From the NCBI GenBank assembly GCA_963773845.1, contig CAVZCU010000009.1:186001-250000 (forward strand): a stretch of DNA of 64,000 bases, in the 5' to 3' direction. Position numbers and translations under genes: made by a program. The notes under the pieces were generated by a model. That model worked only from the letters and a program-made list of their open reading frames with translations. It did not search any database and was not told the origin of the DNA. This document shows, one piece after another, positions 30,501-38,415 of the stretch. The number at the start of each line of letters is the position of its first letter. Position 1 is the stretch's first letter. The stretch comes from SIAJ01 sp963773845 (GTDB lineage: Bacteria; Planctomycetota; Planctomycetia; Gemmatales; Gemmataceae).

Positions 30501-31047
30501 GCTATTCCTCCGTCCCGCTTCGCGAGCGTTTGGCTGGCCTGCCAAGGCCTCAAAACCCAACCCCGAGCGACTGTACGAATTACCATCCGGTCGACTGCTG
30601 GCCGAGTTGCCGAGGCCCGAGCAGTTCCAGGATTCGTATATGTCAATCGACGGCTTCACCGTCGGCGGCAAGCTTGTGCTATCACGGGGGATTCCGATGG
30701 GGACCAAGGCAAACGTAAACAATGCCTATTGGCTCGTACAGGCGATGCCTTCCGCCGACGAAGTCTTACGCGTTCCCAACCGCTGTATGGCCGACGACGC
30801 GAACGGCATCACCCCCGATGGCCGGTACCTGGCGCTGGGCAACGACCGAGGCGAAGTCGAACTCTGGGATATTGAATCGCGTTCCATGCTCTGGCGTTAT
30901 ACGCCGCACGGCGGCAAGACAATTCAATTCCTTTCGATCTCTCCCGAAGGCGACATCGCGACGTTGGCAGAGGACGATGATCGCCTGGTTGTGCTTCGCA
31001 TGAAAGAAGTGCGCCGCCGCCTATCCGCAATGGGGCTGGGCTGGTGA
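27600..31047 (+). CDS. Membrane Ser/Thr protein kinase with C-terminal WD40-like propeller, two frameshifts
   Basis: About 1148 residues. Cytoplasmic PknB-like kinase at about residues 35-300: glycine loop EIARGGMGIVYKA, lysine in VALKMVL, catalytic LHRDLKPANVLL, DFG in ITDFGLAKHL, and GTPSYMAPEQARG. A transmembrane helix follows (AVASLTALAILLLVAGSGVS), then a coiled segment and a WD40-like propeller outside the membrane (FSPDGKHALAVINDRVDAHA, LSFSPDGRWLAFGGRGSTVR, GITPDGRYLALGNDRGEVEL). Frame changes lie near 29850 and 30080. All catalytic residues are present, so it is probably an active kinase sensing or docking through the propeller, as in many planctomycete kinases. No sigma factor gene is adjacent, unlike the other two kinases in the window. 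Confidence 0.88.
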
Positions 31048-31109
31048 GTCATTGGCACTGACGGGATTCGCAACAAGCAACGTGTAATGAGTCGCTACGG
31101 GCGACACCA

Positions 31110-31250
31110 ATGCCCCATTCGCAGAAACGAGACTGGCTGGCGAAGTTTTTCATCGAAGACGACGCTTTCATCGTCGGGGAAAAGTCGGGGCGAATCGTCC
31201 AGATCCTTGGCTATCCGACCGAAGAGATTGCCGGGGCTTGCGGGATGTGA
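31110..31250 (+). CDS. Short open frame after the kinase-WD40 gene, possibly a remnant
   Basis: A 46-codon frame reads KRDWLAKFFIEDDAFIVGEK and IVQILGYPTEEIAGACGM. Its amino acid composition is protein-like rather than random, and it is too short for most gene callers. There is no recognisable family and no strong ribosome binding site. It could be a small real gene or a fragment left by a deletion between the convergent kinase genes. Low confidence. Confidence 0.3.
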   Translation: MPHSQKRDWLAKFFIEDDAFIVGEKSGRIVQILGYPTEEIAGACGM

Positions 31251-31283
31251 TTACTCGACCAACCCTTCCCGGAATTAACTGGT

Positions 31284-33278
31284 CTACTTGTCCGCGGGAC
31301 TTTCGCAGCGAACGCGAAAACCAACGCCGCATCCGGAACTGTGCGGGCTGGCAAAGTTGCGAATGGCGCTTCGGCACCAAAGCGTTCCATACGAGCCTCC
31401 ACGGTATACTTTCCACTTGGTTCCGAGTCGCTGCACGGGGTCATCACTTGTTTTCCATGCCCTGTAACTATCGTACCAATCCCAGCACCATTCCCAGGCG
31501 TTCCCGTGCATGTCGTAGAGCCCCCACGGGTTTGGTTCGTAGCTCCTGACAGGCGCTGTGAAGACAACTCCATCGTCTGGAAGTCCTTGGAAGCCGAATT
31601 TTCCTTGAAAATGGAATACCGACCGGTCGCCGGTATTGCCATATCGGGCGACTTCCAGTGGGTCTCCACCGAATGGCCAGGGCGATTGGGAACCTGCGCG
31701 GCAGGCGTATTCCCATTCCGCCTCTGTTAGTAGCGAATACGGTCGGCCGTCCCTGTCCGTCAGCCATTGGCAGAACGCCATGGCATCAAACCAACTCACA
31801 TTGACCACCGGGTGATTGTCCGTCTGTTCGAAACCGGTATGTTCCCAATCAAAATTTCGTCCATACGTATCCTTGTTTTCGCTGGGCACCCACCCGGTTC
31901 CCCATAATTCTCGTTCGCTTGTAAGTCGCCACTTTTCGGCGTCTGTTTTTTGTTTTGGGTTCTCCGCCATGAATCGGCGAAACTGTCCGCGAGTCACCTC
32001 GCATTGCCCAAGGAAATAAGGGATTTTCAGGATCGCCTTCCGCTGAGTTTCATCACCGATTTGTCCGTAGTGGTCGGGCTCCGACTTTGGTGACCCCATT
32101 ACAAACTCGCCCGGTTCAATCCGAATCATGACCATGCCGATGCTGTTTGTGAAGTGCTCACGCTTCGGCTCGGGAAGCAATCTGGCCGGCATCGCGGTTA
32201 CTCGCGGTTCTTCAGGCAGACCCGTCTCCGATTCAATATGGTCGCGATGTCCGACCGCGAATACCAAGATGCCAGCAAGTATTGCCGCCGCGAGTCCAAC
32301 GCTGAATCGCGCCATTCGTCGCCATCGGCGCTTCTTTGACACAATTGGTTCTGTCCCCATCACCACCGCCCGCAAGTCTTCCGCCAACGCTCTGGCGGAT
32401 CCGTATCGGCGTTCGGGCTTGTTGTGCAGGCATTTCAACACTATCGCCGACACGGCCGGTGACAGGTCGGGCCGTAGCGTTCTCGGAGACGGCGGGGTTT
32501 CGTTCAACGTGCGAATGACCAACTCGGCTTCCGACCCTTCAAACGGCGGGCGGGCGGTCAACACTTGAAACAGGATCGCCCCCAGTGCCCACACATCCGT
32601 CCGTTCACTGACCTTGAGTGCCGACTCGCCCAGTTGCTCCGGGGCCATGAACCCCGGCGTGCCGGCGAAGAGCGCCGTCGTTCGACGACGACCGCCATCG
32701 ATTACGCGGGCCAGGCCAAAATCAGTCACTCGTGGCCGGCCGACGCCCGGCACCGGCCCATGCCCCGGATCGATCAGGATGTTCGATGGCTTCAAATCGA
32801 GATGCAGAACCTTGCGATCGTGCGCATGCTGAATCGCGTCGGCGATCGCGGCCACCATTTGACAGGCGAGCTTTTCGTCGACGGCCGGATTCCGTTCGAG
32901 CCATTCTTCCAGGTTCGGCCCGTTCACCAGGCCAAGCACGAGATATACAATCGATTCGCCCGGCTGCACGACTTCATGGACCGGCACAATTCCTTCGTGC
33001 TCCAGCCGGGCCGCCGCCTGGGCCTCGCGAACGAATCGATTTCGCATCCGCTCATCGACCAGCAATTCCGGCCGCGGCAACTTGAGCGCCACTTGCCGTT
33101 TGAGCACCGGATCATCGGCCAACGCCACGACGGCAAACCGTCCGGTGCCAAGCTGCCCGCGAACCCGAAATCGCCCCAGCGGCTTTGGCTCTGGCTCGGC
33201 CTCCGGGCGCACCGCCTCCGCCTCCAGGCGATTCAGCCCGTCCACCAGCATGTCCAGCGACAGGCGGTCAATCGTCAT
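31284..33278 (-). CDS. Membrane Ser/Thr kinase fused to FGE-sulfatase (SUMF1-like) domain, HLD catalytic loop
   Basis: A 664-residue protein. Kinase domain at about 30-300: GQLGTGRFAVVALADDP, VALKLPRPELL, catalytic loop LHLDLKPSNILI (HLD instead of HRD, a non-RD form that keeps the catalytic Asp), VTDFGLARVI and GTPGFMAPEQLG. A transmembrane helix (LAAAILAGILVFAVG) precedes a C-terminal SUMF1/FGE-like domain: MIRIEPGEFVMGSP, YFLGQCEVTRGQFRRFMAEN, PVVNVSWFDAMAFCQWL, LLTEAEWEYACRAG, NPWGLYDMHGNAWEWC and VYRGGSYGTLWCRSAIRN. The cysteine pair of true formylglycine-generating enzymes is incomplete in the last motif, so ligand binding is more likely than catalysis. It lies downstream of an ECF sigma gene, separated by a repeat. 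Confidence 0.88.
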   Translation of the reverse strand: MTIDRLSLDMLVDGLNRLEAEAVRPEAEPEPKPLGRFRVRGQLGTGRFAVVALADDPVLKRQVALKLPRPELLVDERMRNRFVREAQAAARLEHEGIVPVHEVVQPGESIVYLVLGLVNGPNLEEWLERNPAVDEKLACQMVAAIADAIQHAHDRKVLHLDLKPSNILIDPGHGPVPGVGRPRVTDFGLARVIDGGRRRTTALFAGTPGFMAPEQLGESALKVSERTDVWALGAILFQVLTARPPFEGSEAELVIRTLNETPPSPRTLRPDLSPAVSAIVLKCLHNKPERRYGSARALAEDLRAVVMGTEPIVSKKRRWRRMARFSVGLAAAILAGILVFAVGHRDHIESETGLPEEPRVTAMPARLLPEPKREHFTNSIGMVMIRIEPGEFVMGSPKSEPDHYGQIGDETQRKAILKIPYFLGQCEVTRGQFRRFMAENPKQKTDAEKWRLTSERELWGTGWVPSENKDTYGRNFDWEHTGFEQTDNHPVVNVSWFDAMAFCQWLTDRDGRPYSLLTEAEWEYACRAGSQSPWPFGGDPLEVARYGNTGDRSVFHFQGKFGFQGLPDDGVVFTAPVRSYEPNPWGLYDMHGNAWEWCWDWYDSYRAWKTSDDPVQRLGTKWKVYRGGSYGTLWCRSAIRNFASPHSSGCGVGFRVRCESPADK

Positions 33279-33304
33279 GGATTGTGATCACTCGTGCACA
33301 ATCA

Positions 33305-33432
33305 GTTCACCACAGAGTCACAGAGTGCACAGAGTGCACAGAGACGAATCAAAATGATACACGAAGAACAGGGCATGGGCTTGATCGATATTCTCCGTTT
33401 TCTCTTTGTCCTCTGCGACTCAGTGGTTCAAC
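33305..33432. repeat. Inverted repeat (CACAGAGTCACAGAG type) between sigma factor and kinase genes
   Basis: GTTCACCACAGAGTCACAGA (from 33305) is inversely complementary, with a few mismatches, to CTCTGCGACTCAGTGGTTCA ending at 33430. The left arm continues with tandem GTGCACAGA units. This type of 'cacagag' inverted repeat is widespread in environmental bacteria. Here its right arm supplies the inferred stop codon of the ECF sigma gene, so the element either inserted into the sigma gene's 3' end or has been captured as its terminus. Confidence 0.7.
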
Positions 33433-33960
33433 CCCCCGGGTCCAAGTCCGGGGACAGTATGCTGCGTAACTGGGCCAGCACCGGCGAAAGACCTGCCGAG
33501 CCGCCTCGGCGGTGAGATTGCGCCGCTGGGCGACTTCCTGCCACGACAAGTCATCATCCAGCCGCAAGCGCAGCACGTCGCGCTCGTGCGGGCGCAATTG
33601 TTCGACGGCCGCGGCCAGGACCAGTGCCAGCTCATTCTGTTGCAGTTGGTCGTCGCCAATCTCTTGGTCGCCGAGTTCCCCGACATCGGACAACGATCGC
33701 TCCGCCGTCACCGACCGCTTGGCCGCGGTGACAAATCGCCGATGACAGCGGCCGATGTGCTTGCGAAGAATGCCACGCAGCCAAAACCGCAAATCGTCCG
33801 GCGTGAATGTGCCATTCCGCGACACGGTCCAAGCGGCGAGAAAAGTCTCCTGCACCAAATCGCTGCCGCCCACCTTCGGCCGCAAATCGGTTCGAAGTTG
33901 CCGGTTAGCAATGCCGAGCAGGTAAGCGCGATAGTCGTCGAGGGTGATCGAGAATTGCAT
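33428..33960 (-). CDS. ECF-type RNA polymerase sigma factor, frameshift near 33485
   Basis: About 177 residues. The sigma-2 region has VGGSDLVQETFLAAW and LRFWLRGILRKHIGRCHRRF. The sigma-4 region has LRPHERDVLRLRLDDDLSWQ and EVAQRRNLTAEAARQVF. As read, the frame then wanders to 33349; a one-base shift near 33485 gives the natural ending VLAQLRSILSPDLDPGG with TGA at 33428-33430. The start is the ATG at 33960; a TTG nine bases upstream is less likely. It precedes the kinase-FGE gene on the same strand and is divergent from the FG-GAP/dockerin surface protein, a layout repeated at 46.5-52.2 kb. It probably directs transcription of a small regulon in response to the kinase. Confidence 0.87.
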
Positions 33961-34010
33961 TGGGCGCAAGCGTCCATGGGTGAATCGGAATGCGAGTGGA
34001 GAGGAGGATA

Positions 34011-34056
34011 CTAAAAGCGAACGAGCAAGAGCAAGAAAAAACTTGTCCGCTTTTAG
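34011..34056. promoter_or_regulatory. Inverted repeat in the divergent promoter region
   Basis: CTAAAAGCG at 34011-34019 is exactly inversely repeated as CGCTTTTAG at 34048-34056 with a 28-base AT-richer spacer containing GCAAGAGCAAGAAAAAAC. It sits between the divergent ECF sigma gene (start 33960) and the surface-protein gene (start 34197). It could be an operator or an RNA hairpin; no match was seen in the second divergent region at 49538-49733. Confidence 0.35.
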
Positions 34057-34196
34057 GAAGTCCGGCGAGGAGAGGGGTGGAGCAGTATGACTTGCACATG
34101 ACTCGAATCAGACAGACCAATGAGACGCCGGGTCCAAGCAGATGAACCATGTGCGCGTGCCTGAACACCATTGTCGATTCCTCAAAGGGTGACTCA

Positions 34197-36188
34197 ATGC
34201 CTATTCGCAATTGGCGGAAACAAAATCTTCACAAACTTGGGTCTGCCAAAGGGCGCATTCGCAAGTTCACCCAATGGCTTCGCCTGGAATGTCTGGAAGG
34301 TCGCGCTGTTCCGGCGACGCACCTCGCGTTGTCGGGCTCTTATTCCTCGGGCGGCGGCTACCCGTCGTCCGTGGGAGTCGGCGACTTCAACGGGGACGGC
34401 CGGCCCGACCTGGCCGTCGCCAATGAGGGACCGACTCCGTCAGAATCCTGCTGGGCAATGGCGGCGGGGGCTTCTCCACGGTCGGCTCTTACTACTCCGG
34501 CGGCTACAACCCGGAGTCCGTGGGAGTCGGCGACTTCAACGGTGACGGCCGGCCCGACCTGGCCGTCGCCAATTACGGAAGCAACTCCGTCGGACTCCTG
34601 CTGGGCAATGGCGGCGGGGGCTTCTCCACGGTCGGCTCTTATTCCTCCGGCGGCTACCACCCGTACTCGGTGGCGGTGGGTGACTTCAATGGGGACGGCC
34701 GGCCCGACCTGGCCGTCGCCAATTTCGGAAGCAACTCCGTCGGAATCCTGCTGGGCAATGGCGGCGGGGGCTTCTCCACGGTCGGCTCTTATTCCTCCGG
34801 CGGCGGCTACCCGTCGTCCGTGGGAGTCGGCGACTTCAACGGTGACGGCCGGCCCGACCTGGCCGTCGCCAATGGGGGAACCGACTCCGTCGGAATCCTG
34901 CTGGGCAATGGCGGCGGGGGCTTCTCCACGGTCGGCTCTTACGGCTCCGGCGGCTCCTACCCGTACTCTGTCGGAGTCAGCGACTTCAACGGTGACGGCC
35001 GGCCCGACCTGGCCGTCGCCAATTATTACGGAAGCAACTCCGTCGGACTCCTGCTGGGCAATGGCGGCGGGGGCTTCTCCACGGTCGGCTCTTATTCCTC
35101 CGGCGGCGACAACCCGTCGTCCGTGGGAGTCGGCGACTTCAACGGTGACGGCCGGCCCGACCTGGCCGTCGCCAATTACGGAAGCAACTCCGTGGGCGCA
35201 CTATTGGGCAATGGAAGCGGGGGCTTCTCGCTCGCTGGCTCCGTCTCCTCCGGCGGCTCCAACCCGCGCCTCGGTGTCTGTGGGAGACTTCAATGGGGAC
35301 GGCCGGCCCGATCTCGCCGTGGCGAACCAACTCAGCAGCACCGTCGGGGTCCTGTTGAGTGTCTCCAGTGCACCGACCGCCCTCGCGCTGTCGAACAACT
35401 CCGTGGCCGAGAATGAGCCTATCGGAACAGAGGTAGGGACATTGTCCGCGACTGATGCGGATTACAACGAAGTCTTTTCTTTCAATCTCGTGAGCGGAGC
35501 CGGCGACACCGATAACTCGCGCTTCCAGATCGTGGGCAATCAACTGCAAACGGCTCAATCACTGGACTTCGAAGCCGGCTCAAGCTACTCTGTCCGCATT
35601 CGCGTCACGGACTCGGGCGGGCTTACTCTTGAAAACCAATTCACCATCTCCGTCACGAACGTAAACGAGGTGACCGGCTTCGACGTGCAGCAAGGACAGG
35701 TCCAGCGATCATTCCTGCGGTATCTCGATCTCACATTCGAAAGTCCCGTCGACTTGGACGGCCTGGTGTCTGGAAACCGCATCGCCCTCTCACGATTCAA
35801 CCTGGATGGCTCTGGCTCCGGCTCGGATGTCAATCTGAATGGACTAATGTCGGCGGCGGGCAATGGTCTGACCGTCGACTTCGGCGCTAACGGCATCGGC
35901 GGGAATCGGAATACCAATGTCGGCGACGGCTACTACATTCTCGCGATCGACGCGGACGGCGACGGCATCTTCGAAACCCAGCGGCGTTTCTATCGACTAC
36001 TCGGCGACGTAAACGGCGATCGCAAGGTCGACTCCGCGGACGCCAATGCGATTCTGGCCGGATTCGGGCATCCGTATGATCCGAACCTGGATGCCAACGG
36101 AGATGGCGTCGTGAATTCGATCGATCGCACATTAGCATTGCGGGCAATTGGTCGTCAACTTGGCTCCGATCTAGTCCTCGACGATTGA
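34197..36188 (+). CDS. Surface protein: FG-GAP repeats, cadherin-like domain, dockerin; two frameshifts
   Basis: About 663 residues. The N-terminus is basic (IRNWRKQNLHKLG) and carries the planctomycete segment RLECLEGRAVPA. Seven FG-GAP units of 50 residues follow, each containing VGDFNGDGRPDLAVAN and LLGNGGGGFSTVGSYSSGG. Next are a cadherin-like domain (SNNSVAENEPIGTEVGTLSA to FTISVTNVNE), a spacer, and a dockerin-type pair of calcium loops (LGDVNGDRKVDSADANAILA and DANGDGVVNSIDRTLAL). Frame changes near 34430 and 35270 must be bridged. It is divergent from the sigma/kinase operon. The features point to a large calcium-dependent extracellular protein; dockerin may dock to a cohesin elsewhere in the genome. 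Confidence 0.85.
   Translation: MPIRNWRKQNLHKLGSAKGRIRKFTQWLRLECLEGRAVPATHLALSGSYSSGGGYPSSVGVGDFNGDGRPDLAVANEGPTPSESCWAMAAGASPRSALTTPAATTRSPWESATSTVTAGPTWPSPITEATPSDSCWAMAAGASPRSALIPPAATTRTRWRWVTSMGTAGPTWPSPISEATPSESCWAMAAGASPRSALIPPAAATRRPWESATSTVTAGPTWPSPMGEPTPSESCWAMAAGASPRSALTAPAAPTRTLSESATSTVTAGPTWPSPIITEATPSDSCWAMAAGASPRSALIPPAATTRRPWESATSTVTAGPTWPSPITEATPWAHYWAMEAGASRSLAPSPPAAPTRASVSVGDFNGDGRPDLAVANQLSSTVGVLLSVSSAPTALALSNNSVAENEPIGTEVGTLSATDADYNEVFSFNLVSGAGDTDNSRFQIVGNQLQTAQSLDFEAGSSYSVRIRVTDSGGLTLENQFTISVTNVNEVTGFDVQQGQVQRSFLRYLDLTFESPVDLDGLVSGNRIALSRFNLDGSGSGSDVNLNGLMSAAGNGLTVDFGANGIGGNRNTNVGDGYYILAIDADGDGIFETQRRFYRLLGDVNGDRKVDSADANAILAGFGHPYDPNLDANGDGVVNSIDRTLALRAIGRQLGSDLVLDD
34331..35330 (+). 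repeat. Seven near-identical 150-bp tandem repeats coding FG-GAP units
   Basis: The marker GACTTCAACGG/GACTTCAATGG recurs at about 34382, 34531, 34681, 34831, 34981, 35131 and 35288, a period of 149-157 bases. Long stretches such as GACGGCCGGCCCGACCTGGC are identical in most units, so the DNA is more conserved than protein selection alone requires, suggesting recent duplication or gene conversion. Because 150 is divisible by three, a wrong frame also stays open across the array. Confidence 0.9.
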
Positions 36189-36266
36189 CCGTCGCCGTGG
36201 TCCGGTCGGCGTCCAGGCCGGGCCACTATCTAGCTATTCCCGATCACAATACTTGTGGGTTTCAAC

Positions 36267-36962
36267 ATGAATGCCAGGATGTTAGTCATTGCGTCGTTAG
36301 CCCTCGCGTTTGCTTCTTCGGCTCGGGCCGGTTTCATCGTATCGGTGAATGATACTTCGATCGCGGCCGGGTCCACGGGAAGCATCGATGTGTCGATCAA
36401 GTCGGAAGACGGGACGCCGATCACACTGGATAACTTCAGCCTCGAAGTGCTCGTCACGGCACAGTCGATCGGCAATCCCGCGGCGCAACTCTCAATCGGA
36501 CCAATAACCGACGCACTGTATTCGAATTCGAGTTACGTGTTCTACGGGAACAGCTTATATGAGTCCTGGAATGTCCTGCCAGGCACAACGGGCAACACGA
36601 ATTGGAGTAACGACACCTATTTCGGTGGTGATGCAACTCTGACGGGATTAGGTGAGCCGGTGGGATCAACATCAATGCTCTTGGCTCAATTGGATTTGAC
36701 GACCGTGCTGGGAGGGAATTCGCCATCGGCTGGAGACGTGTTTACGGTGTCGATCCAAGACACCGGGTTCACGGCATTTGCCGACTCCGATTTCAACCCA
36801 ATTGGATTTCGGTCCGAGTCGGGCCACGTTCACATCGTCGATACCCCCAATCCGGTGCCGGCGCCGGTCGGCCTAATAGTGGCGTTGACAGCTTTTGGAA
36901 CTCTTGGATTGCGACGGATGCTGAGCAAACGGTACATTTCTTGTGCTTGTCCAATCCAATAA
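36267..36962 (+). CDS. PEP-CTERM-like secreted protein
   Basis: A 231-residue protein with signal peptide MLVIASLALAFASSARA, a beta-rich serine/threonine/asparagine-rich body (NDTSIAAGSTGSIDVSIKSE), and a C-terminal VPAPVGLIVALTAFGTLGLR followed by a basic tail, the layout of PEP-CTERM exosortase sorting signals (proline-containing motif, hydrophobic helix, arginine cluster). It would be processed and anchored at or released from the cell surface by an exosortase, not encoded in this window. It follows the dockerin protein by 78 bases and may be co-expressed with it. The last residues (SKRYISCACPIQ) look unusual for the family, so the 3' end could be slightly altered. Confidence 0.68.
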   Translation: MNARMLVIASLALAFASSARAGFIVSVNDTSIAAGSTGSIDVSIKSEDGTPITLDNFSLEVLVTAQSIGNPAAQLSIGPITDALYSNSSYVFYGNSLYESWNVLPGTTGNTNWSNDTYFGGDATLTGLGEPVGSTSMLLAQLDLTTVLGGNSPSAGDVFTVSIQDTGFTAFADSDFNPIGFRSESGHVHIVDTPNPVPAPVGLIVALTAFGTLGLRRMLSKRYISCACPIQ

Positions 36963-37269
36963 CGGAGCGCCGAGCCGATCCACGACCACGCGTTTGTCCC
37001 CGAACAATTTCGTGAAAGTGGCCGAGCGGCACCGAAAAGTGCGCATGGTAGGAATCCGCCACGCCGGCCACCCCTCACGCTGCCACGCTGGCGATCTCGC
37101 TCCCCTTGTCGCCTCGTCTGCGTCAAACGCTTCCGGCTCGAATGGGCGCCTGGTCGTTTCGGTCCAAGTTGGCAGATCACTTCCCTCATTTCATGCCGCA
37201 CAAGAATTGATTCGGAAAAGTTGGTTGATTTCGGAAAAGTTGGATTCGTTTTGACAGGTGTGGGGCGGG
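36963..37269. other. Intergenic stretch without a convincing gene
   Basis: Open frames exist on both strands here but have skewed arginine- and serine-rich composition and no recognisable motif. The only clear structure is a direct repeat TTCGGAAAAGTTGG at 37211-37224 and again at 37230-37243. A degenerate form (CCGGAAAAGTTGGG followed by TCGTTTTGA) recurs near 55730-55776. The strip is probably decayed sequence. Confidence 0.4.
37211..37255. repeat. Direct repeat TTCGGAAAAGTTGG, related to a site at 55730
   Basis: Two copies of TTCGGAAAAGTTGG, 19 bases apart from start to start, are followed by ATTCGTTTTGACAGGTGTGG. The sequence at 55730-55782 has CCGGAAAAGTTGGGTTAATT, then CTCGTTTTGAGAGCGGTGG, in the same order and spacing class. 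A shared mobile-element end or other dispersed repeat is likely, but two degenerate copies are weak evidence. Confidence 0.45.
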
Positions 37270-37423
37270 GGCGACCGAAATCAATTTCAATTCGCTTGCT
37301 CGCGTGCCAGATCCTTTGGGCCTCGACGAGGCGGTTCGCGGCGGGCAGGTCCAGCCTGGCGATCTGATCGTCCTCCGCGGTATCGGCGTGTGCCTTTCCT
37401 CAGTCGCGGTCCTGCGGCCGTAG
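37270..37423 (+). pseudogene. Possible C-terminal fragment of 3-oxoacyl-ACP synthase III (fabH-like)
   Basis: One frame reads PLGLDEAVRGGQVQPGDLIV followed by LRGIGVCLSSVAVLRP and a TAG at 37421-37423. This matches the conserved C-terminal strand of FabH-type ketosynthases (LDEAVR-x-G-x-hydrophobic-x-PGD-hydrophobic, then a glycine-rich turn). The catalytic Cys, His and most of the protein are absent, there is no start codon or ribosome binding site, and the glycine-rich turn is eroded. I read it as a gene remnant. A chance match is possible but the run of about 20 aligned positions argues against it. Confidence 0.5.
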
Positions 37424-37867
37424 TGAGTCTATCGCCTTTCCATCGAAGCGGTTGGTTCGATGTGCTTGATGCGGTTCCTGTAGGATTTATCCCTCGCATC
37501 CGCGGCATTTTTACACGGATGGGCATTGGCTTGCAAAAGTTGCAATGGTGCGTGCGCAAAAACGCGGGACGCTTGCGTTGATCTATCAGAAGCTTTCTCA
37601 AGGAGTTGTGATCGCGGGACGGGCGGCCATGCGGCTTTGGCACGCGGATCGCTATCTCCTTGCTGCCAAACCTTTCGGACGGGTGACGAGCCCTCCGGAC
37701 ACGGGGCTGGCAGAGAAGAGGGTTCAGCGGGCCGGAACCCGCTGAGCCATCGAGCTTCGAGTTTCCTGTGCAATCGGGTTCCCCGCCTTCCCCCCGGCGG
37801 CCCCGTTCGTTCGATACAACCAAGACCGGCGGCCTGTCCCCACAAGCTGCCGGACTCCCTCCCCCCA
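37424..37867. other. Non-coding region upstream of an intrinsic terminator
   Basis: About 440 bases with no supported gene. A perfect 7-bp hairpin CAGCGGG-CCGGAA-CCCGCTG lies at 37723-37742 and the stretch ends in a strong terminator at 37868-37903 without a coding gene before it. It may be the decayed remainder of the fabH-like locus or encode a structured RNA. I could not match it to RNase P, tmRNA, 6S or SRP RNA. Confidence 0.35.
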
Positions 37868-37903
37868 CCCGTCCCGGCGCCCTCCGGGACGGGTTTGCTT
37901 TTT
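37868..37903 (+). terminator. Rho-independent terminator
   Basis: A 10-bp perfect stem CCCGTCCCGG (37868-37877) with CCGGGACGGG (37884-37893), loop CGCCCT, followed by TTTGCTTTTT. Orientation is for plus-strand transcription, ending 40 bases before the DUF1801-like gene. It would insulate that gene from upstream transcription. Confidence 0.8.
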
Positions 37904-37943
37904 GCGCTTGCAATCTGCACGTAGGCCGGTTCTCCTATTCGCC

Positions 37944-38315
37944 ATGGCCAGCACCAAGGCGGATCTTCAGCCTGTATACGACGCGCTTCGCGCCATTCTC
38001 GCCAAGTATGAGCCCAAGTTGGCGGTCGAGCGCGCCATGCCAAACTATTACAGCCTGACGGGTACGAAGCCTGGTCCACACGGCAAGCCGACCTGGTTCG
38101 CCGGTGTTCGACTTGGCAAGCAATATGTCAGTTATTACCTGATGCCGGTCTACGGCAACAAGGCTCTCCTCGACGGTGTGCCTGAGGAATTGAAGAAGCG
38201 CATGCAGGGAAAGGCATGCTTCAATTTCAAAACGGTCGATCCCGTCCTATTCAAATCGCTGGAAAAGTTGACCAGGAAGGGATACGAGTGTTTCAAGAAG
38301 ATCGGCTACATCTGA
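37944..38315 (+). CDS. DUF1801 / YdhG-like small protein
   Basis: A 123-residue cytoplasmic protein. DLQPVYDALRAILAKYEPKL and the core FAGVRLGKQYVSYYLMPVYG, then CFNFKTVDPVLFKSLEKLTR fit the DUF1801/YdhG-like fold related to frataxin/CyaY-type domains. The ATG at 37944 (GCCATGGCC) is used because it begins the conserved region; the longer frame to 37902 crosses into terminator sequence. The role of the family is unknown. The gene appears to stand alone between an intrinsic terminator and lysC. Confidence 0.75.
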   Translation: MASTKADLQPVYDALRAILAKYEPKLAVERAMPNYYSLTGTKPGPHGKPTWFAGVRLGKQYVSYYLMPVYGNKALLDGVPEELKKRMQGKACFNFKTVDPVLFKSLEKLTRKGYECFKKIGYI

Positions 38316-38415
38316 TCGCAAAGCCGTTTTGGCAAATCATAAGCGCTTAGTCCTTGCTCTGCCGCGCTTCATGCGGCGCTGAGCGCCATACGATGACTCT
38401 TTCCCACTCGGAGAA

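Noticed and set aside
34430..35270. Alternative frame open across the FG-GAP repeats (SCWAMAAGASPRS units)
   Set aside because: It stays open only because the repeat unit is 150 bases. The FNGDGRPDLAVAN frame is the biologically sensible one.
36943..37254. Open frame of 103 codons after the PEP-CTERM-like gene
   Set aside because: Composition is serine/arginine-rich, it contains the direct repeats, and no family is recognisable; treated as non-coding.
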